This document shows, piece after piece, positions 47,847 to 56,615 of a DNA stretch of 64,000 nt. Under the pieces are notes generated by a model. That model had not been told where the DNA came from. It made no database searches and saw only the letters and a list, made by a program, of their open reading frames with translations. Position 1 is the stretch's first letter, and the number at the start of each line of letters is the position of its first letter. The DNA lies in assembly GCA_900604495.1 (NCBI GenBank), contig UWOR01000001.1, forward strand, positions 124,001 to 188,000, written 5' to 3'. The translations under genes were made by a program, and so were the position numbers. This DNA comes from Desulfovibrio sp. Marseille-P6017 (GTDB taxonomy: Bacteria; Bacillota_A; Clostridia; Peptostreptococcales; Peptostreptococcaceae).

Positions 47847-49058
47847 CTATTCTTCAGCTGTTGCAGCTATTTGTAAACTTTTTTCATCTATTTTTTCTAT
47901 TAATTTAGGTATTATTTCATAAATATCACCTATTAAAGCCATATTTGCTACATCAAATATAGGTGCTTTTTCATCTTTATTTATAGCGATTATATAATCA
48001 GATCCGCTCATACCTGCTACAAATTGAACAGCTCCAGAAACTCCACAAGTTATTATTAACTTAGGTTTTACAGTTCTACCACTAAGACCTATTTGCTTTC
48101 TAGGATCTAACCATCCAGCTTCTACCATAGGTCTAGTTCCACCTACTTGTGCTCCTAGTTTATCTGCTAACTTATATATCATTTGCATATCTTCCTCTTT
48201 TTTTATTGCTCTACTTGCAACTACTATAACTTCTGCATCTTCAAGCCCAACTTCTTTGGTTTTAGGTTTAACATCTAAAACATTTATTTTAGATATTAAT
48301 TTTTCTTTATTTATACTACATAATGTTACCTTTCCTGTTGGTGATTCTATTTTCTCTGGCGCTGAGAATATTTTATATCTTACTGTTGCAAATTGTGGTC
48401 TATGATTAGGAGTGTGAATATGAGCCATTATATTACCACCAAAGGCTGGTCTTATTTGATCTAAATCAGTATTTTCTTGTATATCAAGTATCGTACAATC
48501 AGCTGTAAGACCTGTTTTAAATCTAGCAGCAAGTCTTGGAGCTAAAGATCTACCTAATGTAGTTCCACCAACTAACATTATTGTAGGCTTAATATTATGA
48601 ATATAATCTTCTACTGCAGCTGTGTATGGTTCTATTCTAAACTCTTTAAATTCTTCATCATCATATACAAATACTTCATCTACACCATACGCTAGTAAAT
48701 CATCACATTTATCTTTTATATTCTGACCTACAAATACACAGTATACTGGATGATTTATTTTTGTAGCCATTTCACGAGCTTTACCTATAAGTTCATATGT
48801 TACTGGATGTATTTCTCCTTCATGATGATCTACATATACTGTTATTCCTCTCCATTCATCTTTATTTATGCTTTCTCTTTTTTCTTCTATAAATTCAAAA
48901 GCTCCCTTTGGTCCATTTTTTACGCATAACTTACACATTTTACACCCTGCACCAATTTCTATTTGACCATTTTTCTCCTCCATTGCGCCAAAAGGACATA
49001 CTTCTAAAACACTTTTTATATCTTGAATTTTTTCCATATTTACAACTATTCTTGCCAT
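47847..49058 (-). CDS. etfA: electron transfer flavoprotein alpha subunit with N-terminal ferredoxin domain
   Basis: 403 aa. The N-terminal extension (about residues 1-60) has CPFGAM and a CKMCKLC motif, enough for one 4Fe-4S cluster. The Cys expected in the second CP position is Gly (NGPKGA). The ETF domains follow, and the FAD site is in the C-terminal part (GARPMVEAGWLDPRKQIGLS-like sequence and GVSGAVQFVAGMSGSDYIIA). LctC in A. woodii has the same extension. Forms a complex with EtfB and the lactate dehydrogenase on either side. Confidence 0.9.
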   Translation of the reverse strand: MARIVVNMEKIQDIKSVLEVCPFGAMEEKNGQIEIGAGCKMCKLCVKNGPKGAFEFIEEKRESINKDEWRGITVYVDHHEGEIHPVTYELIGKAREMATKINHPVYCVFVGQNIKDKCDDLLAYGVDEVFVYDDEEFKEFRIEPYTAAVEDYIHNIKPTIMLVGGTTLGRSLAPRLAARFKTGLTADCTILDIQENTDLDQIRPAFGGNIMAHIHTPNHRPQFATVRYKIFSAPEKIESPTGKVTLCSINKEKLISKINVLDVKPKTKEVGLEDAEVIVVASRAIKKEEDMQMIYKLADKLGAQVGGTRPMVEAGWLDPRKQIGLSGRTVKPKLIITCGVSGAVQFVAGMSGSDYIIAINKDEKAPIFDVANMALIGDIYEIIPKLIEKIDEKSLQIAATAEE

Positions 49059-49070
49059 TTTAAATCCCCC

Positions 49071-49859
49071 TTAAATTAATTTTAAATCCTTTAATTTATT
49101 TGATAGTGCTTCACTTAGATCATCAGCACTTCCTCTTAATATATCCTTATCTGTATTTGGTGTTGGAGGGAATATTTTTAAAACTTGAGTTGGAGATCCA
49201 TTCAAACCATAATTCATTTCATTTTTATCTTCAAAGTCATTTAATGAGTATATCGGTATTTCTCTGTTTTTTGTTTCTATTTTTAATTTAAATGAAGGAA
49301 GTCTTGGTTGGAATATATCTTTTTCTACTGTCATCAAACATGGATATTTTATTTCACATACTTCTAATGTATTTGGCATATCAATTTCAACTATTATGCT
49401 ATCTTCTTTTACTTCTATTATTTTAGTTACATTTGTAACATGAGGTATATTTAAAAATTCAGCTACTTCAGGACCTACTTGAGCAGTATCACCATCTGTA
49501 GTTTGCTTACCACAAATTATAATATCTGGATTACCCATTTTCTTTATACCTTGAGATATTGTATAAGATGTTGCTAAAACATCTGCTCCTGCAAACTTCC
49601 TATCACTTATTATAGCTCCTTCATCTGCCCCCATCATAAAGCTTTCTTCTATGATTTGTTTAGCTTGAGGTGGCCCCATTGTTATTACCTTTAATGTTGC
49701 ATTATGTTCTTTTTTTATTCTAAGTGCAGTTTCAAGTGCAAATAAGTCATAAGGGTTCATTTTTGAATCTACACCATCCCTTTTTAAAACACCTGTAGCT
49801 TCGTCAACTTCCAACTCTGTTGTACCTGGAACTTGTTTTATACATGTTAAAATCTCCAT
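49071..49859 (-). CDS. etfB: electron transfer flavoprotein beta subunit
   Basis: 262 aa, normal. LTCIKQVPGTTELEVD at the start, DLFALETALRIKKEHN, VITMGPPQAKQIIEE and CGKQTTDGDTAQVGPEVAEFL, the typical nucleotide-binding blocks. Would hold the bifurcating FAD and bind NAD in an LctB-like role (inferred from context). 11-nt gap to etfA and 19-nt gap to larA. Confidence 0.92.
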   Translation of the reverse strand: MEILTCIKQVPGTTELEVDEATGVLKRDGVDSKMNPYDLFALETALRIKKEHNATLKVITMGPPQAKQIIEESFMMGADEGAIISDRKFAGADVLATSYTISQGIKKMGNPDIIICGKQTTDGDTAQVGPEVAEFLNIPHVTNVTKIIEVKEDSIIVEIDMPNTLEVCEIKYPCLMTVEKDIFQPRLPSFKLKIETKNREIPIYSLNDFEDKNEMNYGLNGSPTQVLKIFPPTPNTDKDILRGSADDLSEALSNKLKDLKLI

Positions 49860-49878
49860 TATTACTCCTCCAATACTT

Positions 49879-51207
49879 TTATTTAATTGATACAGTTTCC
49901 TCTTTATTAGAATCTACATTAATATTTTCCTTTGACTTTACTATTACAGATACGCCATCTGGAATAACTGCTACTTTTGCATCATTTCCTTTTATTTCAA
50001 ATGCCATCTCTAAAGCTTCTTTAAATGTATATGCATGTTTCATATGCATACTTTTTATCATATTAGGGCTACACTTATCTGTCACCATTATTACAGTATA
50101 TTTTTCTAGTATTCTAGCTAATATTTGAAATTCCCATTGATCCGGTACTGTATCACTCTTTTTAACTTTTCTTACATTTTCTAATATTTCACTTGGTGAT
50201 TTTGCATTTGCTATGTTATCATAAAAAGATTGCCCTCCATGACCATCATTACAAGCTGATACCATAATTATGACTCCACCTTCTATACATGTTGCCTCAG
50301 CTGCAGTCATACCTTTTACAGATTGATATATATTCTGATCTAATGGGTATCCTCCATTTGTACTTACTACTATATCTGCCATTTGAGCATCTATTTTAGA
50401 TAAATTAGTTACAAATTCACATCCTGCCTTATGAGCTTTATCTACATCACCTGCAAATGATGCTATTACTTTTTTATCTTTATCTATAACTACATTGACT
50501 ATAAATGCTAGCTTAGCAGTTTTTGCCGCATAAACCATATCTTTATGAATAGGATTATTTTTAAGTATCCCTGTTCTTGCATTCTTACTATCTATAAATT
50601 CACTACAGTGGTTATACATAATAGTTTTAGCTGATGCAATTCCTGGAAGTATACTTTTTCTTCCTCCTGAAAATCCAGCAAAGAAATGTGGTTCTATAAA
50701 TCCTTCTGCTATTAATAAATCTGCTTCAAAAGCTACCTTATTTAAATAGAAGTCTCCTCCAGATGGAAGTACTCCAGCTTTAACCATTGCACTATCATCT
50801 GTAGACACATGCATTATAATCTCTTCATTATTTACTATTTCTTCACCCATCTTGTAAATTAATTCTTCTTTAGTGCTTGGTCTATGAAATCCAGTTGCAA
50901 CTATTATCTTTATATTTATATCTGGATTACCGTCTCTTAATCTTCTTAAAATTATAGGCATAGTAACTTTACTGGGAACAGGTCTAGTATGGTCACTAGT
51001 TATTATTACTACACTCTTTTTACCTTTAGCTAATTCTTCTAATCTCACTGAACCTATTGGATTATTCATAGATTCTTCCACTATCTCTTCTTGAGTTTTA
51101 TCAACTACATAGTTGTGAGCCTTTGATTTTAATACCGCTAATAAGTTTTCATCTGGAATATTTAACTCCATTCCCACCTTTGAATAAGGTACTCTTAAAA
51201 TCGACAT
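49879..51207 (-). CDS. larA: lactate racemase (nickel-pincer family LarA)
   Basis: Interconverts L- and D-lactate, so imported L-lactate can feed a D-specific dehydrogenase. ITSDHTRPVPSK and GFHRPSTKEEL carry conserved residues. EPHFFAGFSGGRKSILPG contains the cofactor-binding Lys and His. 442 aa. Activity needs the LarB/C/E cofactor enzymes, which are not in this window. Corresponds to lctE of A. woodii. Confidence 0.88.
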   Translation of the reverse strand: MSILRVPYSKVGMELNIPDENLLAVLKSKAHNYVVDKTQEEIVEESMNNPIGSVRLEELAKGKKSVVIITSDHTRPVPSKVTMPIILRRLRDGNPDINIKIIVATGFHRPSTKEELIYKMGEEIVNNEEIIMHVSTDDSAMVKAGVLPSGGDFYLNKVAFEADLLIAEGFIEPHFFAGFSGGRKSILPGIASAKTIMYNHCSEFIDSKNARTGILKNNPIHKDMVYAAKTAKLAFIVNVVIDKDKKVIASFAGDVDKAHKAGCEFVTNLSKIDAQMADIVVSTNGGYPLDQNIYQSVKGMTAAEATCIEGGVIIMVSACNDGHGGQSFYDNIANAKSPSEILENVRKVKKSDTVPDQWEFQILARILEKYTVIMVTDKCSPNMIKSMHMKHAYTFKEALEMAFEIKGNDAKVAVIPDGVSVIVKSKENINVDSNKEETVSIK

Positions 51208-51234
51208 ACATTCCTCCTTATAATAATTTTTATC

Positions 51235-52797
51235 TTATATAAATGGTAAAAAACTTCCTATATAAACTAAAATACCAAGTATCAATACATATCCTAAACA
51301 AAATTTTAGTGTTGAACCAAATATCTTCCCTTCACTACCTATTAATCCAGTTGCTGAAGTTGCAATTGCTATACTCTGAGGTGATATCATCTTACCAGCA
51401 GTAGCACCTGCTGTATTCGCTGCTGCTATCCAGTATGGATCTATAGATAAAGATTTAGCAGCTTCTACCTGAAGTCCACCGAATAATATATTTGCTGATG
51501 TATCACTTCCTGTTACAAATGTTCCTATAGCTCCTAGTAATGGTGATATTAATGGATACATATTTCCAGTTATTGCACATAGACCAAATGATATTGAGCT
51601 AGTCATTCCACTGTGAGACATAACTTTTGAAATTGCAACTATTGACATAATAGTTACAAATGATTTAGAAAGTTGCTTTACAGTTCTTATAAAAACATCT
51701 ATCATTTTCCCTATTTTTACTTTTTGTATTAATCCTGCAATGAATGTTGAAATTATTATTATCATACCTGGTGTATTTATCCATACAAATGATGTAGGTG
51801 ATGCTCCTTCTCCACTATAAATTTGTATTGTACTGCTAAATCTAGCCAATAGTGTATTTATTCCTTTACACAATGGGCTGGCAATTAATATTAATATACA
51901 TAAAAGTATGTATGGCAACCATGCAAGTATCCCTTCTCTAGTAGATACTACTGATACATATTTAGAAATTGTAGATCCATTTTTGTCTTGTGAGTTTATA
52001 TTTTTATTAGATTTTTTATTCATAGCCTTAGCCATAAGTATGGTACATAACATACTGCATAAGCTTCCTATTAGTGCAGGTAATTCTGCTCCTAAGTATT
52101 TCGCTACGAAAACCTGAGGTATAGCAAACGTTATCCCAGATATTAAAGTTATAAAAAATACCCCTTTAATGGCCTTAAAACTTTTTTGAGTTAAGATAAC
52201 TAATGCAAAAGGAATTAATACAATAAATCCTGATAATTGAAGTGAAGTTACATAACTTAATTGAAGAACATCTAATCCTGTGACTGATGCTAGTGTTGAT
52301 ACTGGTATTCCTATAGCTCCGAATGCTGTTGGAACAGTGTTTGCGATAAGACATATTATTGCTGCAAATATGGGATTAAAACCTAGAGATGCTAATATAC
52401 TAGCTGGTATTGCTACTGCTGTTCCATATCCTGCAACAGCTTCTAAAAATCCACCAAATCCCCATGCTAGTATAAGAACTTGTATTCTCTTATCTGTGGT
52501 AATACTAGATAACATATTTTTCATAGTGTCCATAGTTTTAGTTTCAACAGCTAAGTTATAAGTAAATAGTGCTGCAACTATAACTAATAAAATTGGCCAT
52601 AAAGCTACTGCCATTCCCTCTAATGTGGCTGTGGCTACATTTAATACTGGCATTTTCCAAAATACAAGTGCTATGACTATTGTAAGAATAACTGTGAAAA
52701 AACATGTTTTGTGTGCTGGTAATTTCATTACTCCTAAAGATACTATAAGCCAAATAATAGGAATTATAGCTAGAATAAATAAAATATACTCATTCAT
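51235..52797 (-). CDS. lctP: L-lactate permease
   Basis: Lactate/proton symporter of the LctP family, 520 aa, about 13 membrane helices. LILAWGFGGFLEAVAGYGTA, AIIGIPVSTLASVTGL-like sequence, and LLGAIGTFVTGSDTSANILFGGLQ are family signatures; the last is the typical LGTFVTGS motif. ATG at 52797 follows GGGGG; a TTG one codon earlier is less likely. First gene of the catabolic operon, with promoter and operator upstream. Confidence 0.94.
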   Translation of the reverse strand: MNEYILFILAIIPIIWLIVSLGVMKLPAHKTCFFTVILTIVIALVFWKMPVLNVATATLEGMAVALWPILLVIVAALFTYNLAVETKTMDTMKNMLSSITTDKRIQVLILAWGFGGFLEAVAGYGTAVAIPASILASLGFNPIFAAIICLIANTVPTAFGAIGIPVSTLASVTGLDVLQLSYVTSLQLSGFIVLIPFALVILTQKSFKAIKGVFFITLISGITFAIPQVFVAKYLGAELPALIGSLCSMLCTILMAKAMNKKSNKNINSQDKNGSTISKYVSVVSTREGILAWLPYILLCILILIASPLCKGINTLLARFSSTIQIYSGEGASPTSFVWINTPGMIIIISTFIAGLIQKVKIGKMIDVFIRTVKQLSKSFVTIMSIVAISKVMSHSGMTSSISFGLCAITGNMYPLISPLLGAIGTFVTGSDTSANILFGGLQVEAAKSLSIDPYWIAAANTAGATAGKMISPQSIAIATSATGLIGSEGKIFGSTLKFCLGYVLILGILVYIGSFLPFI

Positions 52798-52849
52798 CAA
52801 GGATCCCCCTTAAAATTTTATTAATTTGTCAGATACTTGAATGATGGTC

Positions 52850-52864
52850 AGTGGTATTACCACT
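52850..52864 (-). promoter_or_regulatory. FadR/LldR-type operator
   Basis: Perfect palindrome AGTGGTATTACCACT. TGGT-N3-ACCA is the usual site for FadR-subfamily GntR regulators such as LldR and PdhR. It sits just downstream of the -10, at about the transcription start, which suits repression by the adjacent regulator. Confidence 0.75.
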
Positions 52865-52874
52865 TCACACTTAA

Positions 52875-52902
52875 ATAGTATTACCTTTATTTATAATATC
52901 AA
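52875..52902 (-). promoter_or_regulatory. promoter of the lactate operon
   Basis: TTGATA (-35) and TACTAT (-10) with 16-nt spacing on the minus strand, immediately upstream of the palindromic operator. Confidence 0.55.
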
Positions 52903-52928
52903 TATTTATCTTTATATTAACAATCTTA

Positions 52929-53633
52929 TTATTTTATATAATTTTCTTTTATAAGTCTCATATGCTCTTCCATCTTTTTATATGCTAAGTTGGGATCTTT
53001 ATTTACTATAGCATTATATATGTCTATATGTTGATTTAATAGTATTCTTTCATCTGAATATCTATTAATGATCTTCTCTCTTGCATCTTTTATGAAAGCT
53101 TCAAATAATTTTGATGATGTTAAAAAAAGACATTCAATTAAATAATTTTTACTTATAGAAGATATTTTATTGTGAAATTTTTGATCTAATATTACTAATA
53201 CTTCATTTCTATTTTTTCCATCTATTTCTTCTTTCATTTCTTTAATTATATTTTCTAGTTCCATAGCCTCACGATTTGTTATTCTTTCACTAGCAAACTT
53301 AACTGCTTCTAATTCTAGTGCTTGCCTTAGTTCTATTACTTCATGCCAACTTCCATTGTTAAGCTTAAATAAAAGTGATAATGGTTCAATTAATGATTTA
53401 TTTATATTTGAACATATAAAGTTACCCTCACCTTGTTTACTTTCTATTATACCCATAGTCTCCATTACTCTAATTGCTTCTCTTATAGATGTTCTGCTTA
53501 CTCCCATTTGTTCAGATAACTCTCTTTCTGACGGAAGTTTATCACCTTTTTTAAATTCTCCCCTAAATATACTCTCTTGAATTTGTTCTATAACTTTCTC
53601 ATATACTTTTTTATTAACTATATTATTGAACAT
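52929..53633 (-). CDS. GntR/FadR-family regulator of lactate genes (LctA-like)
   Basis: N-terminal winged helix (KKGDKLPSERELSEQMGVSR, TSIREAIRVMETMGII) and C-terminal FCD ligand domain (WHEVIELRQALELEAVKFA) with likely metal/effector residues in ILDQKFHNKI and EEHMRLI. 234 aa. It lies just upstream of lctP in the same direction; a TGGT-N3-ACCA palindrome lies between them. It probably represses the operon and is released by lactate (inferred from LldR and LctA). Confidence 0.87.
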   Translation of the reverse strand: MFNNIVNKKVYEKVIEQIQESIFRGEFKKGDKLPSERELSEQMGVSRTSIREAIRVMETMGIIESKQGEGNFICSNINKSLIEPLSLLFKLNNGSWHEVIELRQALELEAVKFASERITNREAMELENIIKEMKEEIDGKNRNEVLVILDQKFHNKISSISKNYLIECLFLTSSKLFEAFIKDAREKIINRYSDERILLNQHIDIYNAIVNKDPNLAYKKMEEHMRLIKENYIK

Positions 53634-53779
53634 ATTTCCCCCTACAAACCAATTGCGTTTAAATAAATTTTTAATTATATTATACTCTATTGTTAAAAAA
53701 ATGTGGAAGTGGTTTTATATTCATACAAGCCTCATTAATTTAATATAATAAAATATATTATTTACTCAAGGTGGTGTTT

Positions 53780-54967
53780 ATGAAAAAAAATAAAACAATA
53801 TCTTTCTTTTTACCAATTATCATAGTACTATTCTTAATATTTGGAATTATTATATTCCCTCAAGAAGCTATAAAGTCTGCAAAAGATGGATTTAATATAT
53901 GGGCAAATGTATTAATTCCATCATTACTTCCATTTATAATAGGAGCTAATTTAGTTGTAGATTTAAAAATAGTTGACTTAATAGGTATAATTATAAACCC
54001 TATAACTAAATTTATTTTTAATGTTTCTGGCAAAAGTGCCTTAGTATTTGCTATTTCAACAGTTTCTGGATATCCTGTTGGAGCTAAACTTGCATATGAT
54101 CTTAGAGATACAAATCAAATATCATCTTCTGAAGCACAACGACTAGTATCATTTTGCTCTACATCTGGTCCACTATTTATAATTGGTGCAGTTGCTGTGG
54201 GAATGTTTAATAATTCTTCTTTAGGATATTTAATGATACTATGTCATTATCTAGGGTCTATAACTGTAGGCATATTATTTAGATCTTATGGCAAAGAGAA
54301 ATTACCTAAACCTAACTATAATGTAAAGGCAAATATAAAAAATGTTATTAACACTAGATACTCAAGTAATATTGGATTTTTTGTAATGTTTGGAAATGCA
54401 GTTGTAAATGGAGTAAATACTTTACTTGCAGTAGGTGGCTTTGTTATAGTATTTTCAGTAGTATTTAAAATACTTTCTTTATTCAATATAATATCACTTT
54501 TATCCAATATACTTTATATTCCACTTTCAGTTTTGGGTGTTACTAAAGACTTATGTTATGCTTTTATAAGTGGTTTATTTGAAATAACAATCGGTTGCAA
54601 TAATATTGCTAAAGTAACATCAGCCCCTTTAATATTAAAAGCTACACTATCTAGCTTTTTAATTGGATTTAGCGGACTGTCTATATTAGCTCAATGTTGC
54701 AACTTCTTAGCTAAAACTGATATTAATACTAATTTATACATTTTTAATAAGTTTTTACATGGATTATTTGCCGCAACATTTACATTGTTGCTTTATCCAC
54801 TGTCTGAATCTACTGCACTCGCATCTAATTTTACACCTACATATAATACTTTATTTAATAATCAATTATGGATTTATTATTTGAATAATACAAATTTAGT
54901 ACTAGCTTTTATATTGCTTATTTATTTAGTATTTAAATTTGTAATGCCTGATAATGATAGTATTTAA
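53780..54967 (+). CDS. ylbJ: sporulation integral membrane protein YlbJ
   Basis: 395 aa, about eight or nine membrane helices, with nucleoside-recognition (GATE) type repeats: ANVLIPSLLPFIIGANLVVD and STVSGYPVGAKLAYDLRD. Family member made in the mother cell and required for heat-resistant spores in Bacillus. ATG at 53780 follows AAGGTGG; the GTG at 53771 lies within that site. In Bacillus it is near coaD and rsmD, as here, but on the opposite strand in this window. Confidence 0.88.
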   Translation: MKKNKTISFFLPIIIVLFLIFGIIIFPQEAIKSAKDGFNIWANVLIPSLLPFIIGANLVVDLKIVDLIGIIINPITKFIFNVSGKSALVFAISTVSGYPVGAKLAYDLRDTNQISSSEAQRLVSFCSTSGPLFIIGAVAVGMFNNSSLGYLMILCHYLGSITVGILFRSYGKEKLPKPNYNVKANIKNVINTRYSSNIGFFVMFGNAVVNGVNTLLAVGGFVIVFSVVFKILSLFNIISLLSNILYIPLSVLGVTKDLCYAFISGLFEITIGCNNIAKVTSAPLILKATLSSFLIGFSGLSILAQCCNFLAKTDINTNLYIFNKFLHGLFAATFTLLLYPLSESTALASNFTPTYNTLFNNQLWIYYLNNTNLVLAFILLIYLVFKFVMPDNDSI

Positions 54968-54972
54968 AATGA

Positions 54973-55003
54973 AAATGAGTATGGATTAATCCATACTCAT
55001 TTC
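54973..55003. terminator. bidirectional terminator ylbJ / coiled-coil gene
   Basis: Near-perfect palindrome AATGAGTATGGATT/AATCCATACTCATT with flanking A and T residues, between convergent genes. Confidence 0.88.
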
Positions 55004-55518
55004 TATCTTAATTCAGCTTTATCTCTAACTATTTCTTCTAGTATTGATTTTAAGTTATGCTCTACTGCAGAAAGTACATCAGTAGCATAATCAATAGACC
55101 CTTGTCTTATTTCTCTAGCTATATTTTCTGCTCTTTCTGATATTTCTTTTGCTCTTTGCTCAGCTTGTCCAACTATATCACTTGATTCTATATAATCTTG
55201 TAAAGTCTCTTCTGAATTTTTCTTTAATTCTTCTAAAGTTCTTTCATACTCTTCTTTTATTTTTTCTGCATCTCTTTCAGCTTGAGCCTTTAACTCATTT
55301 GCATCTCTTTTAGCTTCATTTAGTATTCTATTTCTTTCTTTGTTTATCCACACAGCTTGAGTAACTTCATCTGGCATTAAAGCTCTGATTTCTTTTATCA
55401 TACTTAAAAGCTCTTCTTTGTCTATAACTGATTTTTGTGAAAAACGAGCAGTCTGTGCATTTCTTATTTTATCTTCTAATTGATCAAACAGCTCAATCAT
55501 CTCTAAATCTATTTTCAT
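55003..55518 (-). CDS. coiled-coil protein of unknown function
   Basis: 171 aa, hydrophilic and almost entirely helical. The central region (about residues 55-135) is rich in Ala, Glu, Lys and Arg with heptad spacing (AKRDANELKAQAERDAEKIK) and resembles ATP synthase b/E stalk or DivIVA-like proteins. There is no membrane helix and no ATP synthase neighbours, so I do not call it a synthase subunit. It follows coaD by 3 nt. Similar proteins next to coaD occur in Clostridia, with no known role that I can state. Confidence 0.7.
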   Translation of the reverse strand: MKIDLEMIELFDQLEDKIRNAQTARFSQKSVIDKEELLSMIKEIRALMPDEVTQAVWINKERNRILNEAKRDANELKAQAERDAEKIKEEYERTLEELKKNSEETLQDYIESSDIVGQAEQRAKEISERAENIAREIRQGSIDYATDVLSAVEHNLKSILEEIVRDKAELR

Positions 55519-55521
55519 TGC

Positions 55522-56019
55522 TTACTTCCCCCTATTAGTCTTTCTCTTTAGCTCTTCTAAAACTACTTTTGGCACTAAATTTTTTACATCTGCATCAAAA
55601 GTTAAAACTTCTTTTATTAATGATGAACTTATAAAAGAATATTTTGTTGTTGTCGGTAGTATGATTGTTTCTATATTAGGGTTCAACTCTCTATTCATAT
55701 GGGCCATTTGTAACTCATATTCTACATCTGATCCACTTCTTACACCTCTAACTAGTGTATCAATTCCATTTTCTTCACAATAATTAACTAACAAGCCATC
55801 AAAACTTACAATTTTAACATTTTCTAAATGCCCAGTGCATGACTTAATTAAGTCAACTCTTTCTTCAAAAGTAAATAAACCTTTTTTATTTGGATTAAAA
55901 AGTACACCTATTTGTAATTCATCAAATAGTTTAGACGCTCTACAAATTATATCTAAATGTCCATTAGTAATTGGATCAAAACTACCAGCAAACATTGCTT
56001 TCCTAATCTTCTTGCTCAT
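55522..56019 (-). CDS. coaD: phosphopantetheine adenylyltransferase
   Basis: Penultimate step of coenzyme A synthesis. AMFAGSFDPITNGHLDII holds the TxGH motif; VRGVRSGSDVEYELQMAHMN and TTKYSFISSSLIKEV (ISSS-type) are typical. 165 aa, normal. Overlaps the end of rsmD by 17 nt. Confidence 0.95.
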   Translation of the reverse strand: MSKKIRKAMFAGSFDPITNGHLDIICRASKLFDELQIGVLFNPNKKGLFTFEERVDLIKSCTGHLENVKIVSFDGLLVNYCEENGIDTLVRGVRSGSDVEYELQMAHMNRELNPNIETIILPTTTKYSFISSSLIKEVLTFDADVKNLVPKVVLEELKRKTNRGK

Positions 56020-56575
56020 TTTGTTCCTCCCACTTATAAAATGTCATTGTTGTATTTCCATACTTCTTATCTCTAGTCTTAATTAATCTTCCTATTCTTT
56101 CTTCAAATACATCTTTTGTATCGTGTTCTACAACTATTATTCCATCCTCATGTAGTAGATTTAATTCGTCTATACTTTTTAAACAATCTATAAACATGTT
56201 TTCATAATATGGTGGATCCATAAATATAACATCAAATTTTTGATTTTGAGTTGATAATCTTTTTACTGCATCTTTAAAATCAATATTTAAAATAGTACTT
56301 TCATTTTCAACTCTAGCTTTTTTTACGTTTGACTTTACTATATTTATACTATCTCTACTCTTATCTACAAAAACACAATTCTTTGCGCCTCTTGATAAAC
56401 ACTCTATACCTAAAGAACCTGTTCCTGCAAATAAGTCTAAAACATTACTCTCTCTTATGTATGGATTTATCATATTAAACAATGATTCTTTAACCCTATC
56501 AGTTGTAGGCCTTACATCTTGATTTTTAGGAGTGTCTAATTTTAATCCTCTTACTTTTCCTGATATAACTCTCAA
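56003..56575 (-). CDS. rsmD: 16S rRNA (guanine966-N2)-methyltransferase
   Basis: Methylates G966 of 16S rRNA. MRVISGKVRGLKLDTP start, SAM site VLDLFAGTGSLGIECLSRGA, catalytic IFMDPPYYEN. GAGGAG lies only 2 nt before the ATG at 56581 but 8 nt before the TTG at 56575, and the TTG gives the family's usual N-terminus MRVISG, so I take TTG. The gene is paired with coaD as in Bacillus. Confidence 0.92.
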   Translation of the reverse strand: MRVISGKVRGLKLDTPKNQDVRPTTDRVKESLFNMINPYIRESNVLDLFAGTGSLGIECLSRGAKNCVFVDKSRDSINIVKSNVKKARVENESTILNIDFKDAVKRLSTQNQKFDVIFMDPPYYENMFIDCLKSIDELNLLHEDGIIVVEHDTKDVFEERIGRLIKTRDKKYGNTTMTFYKWEEQNEQED

Positions 56576-56615
56576 TGTCATATCTCCTCTCAATATATTT
56601 TAACATAAATTTTAT

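Noticed and set aside
55003..55518. ATP synthase subunit b or E
   Set aside because: Only the coiled-coil character matches; there is no membrane anchor and no synthase genes nearby.
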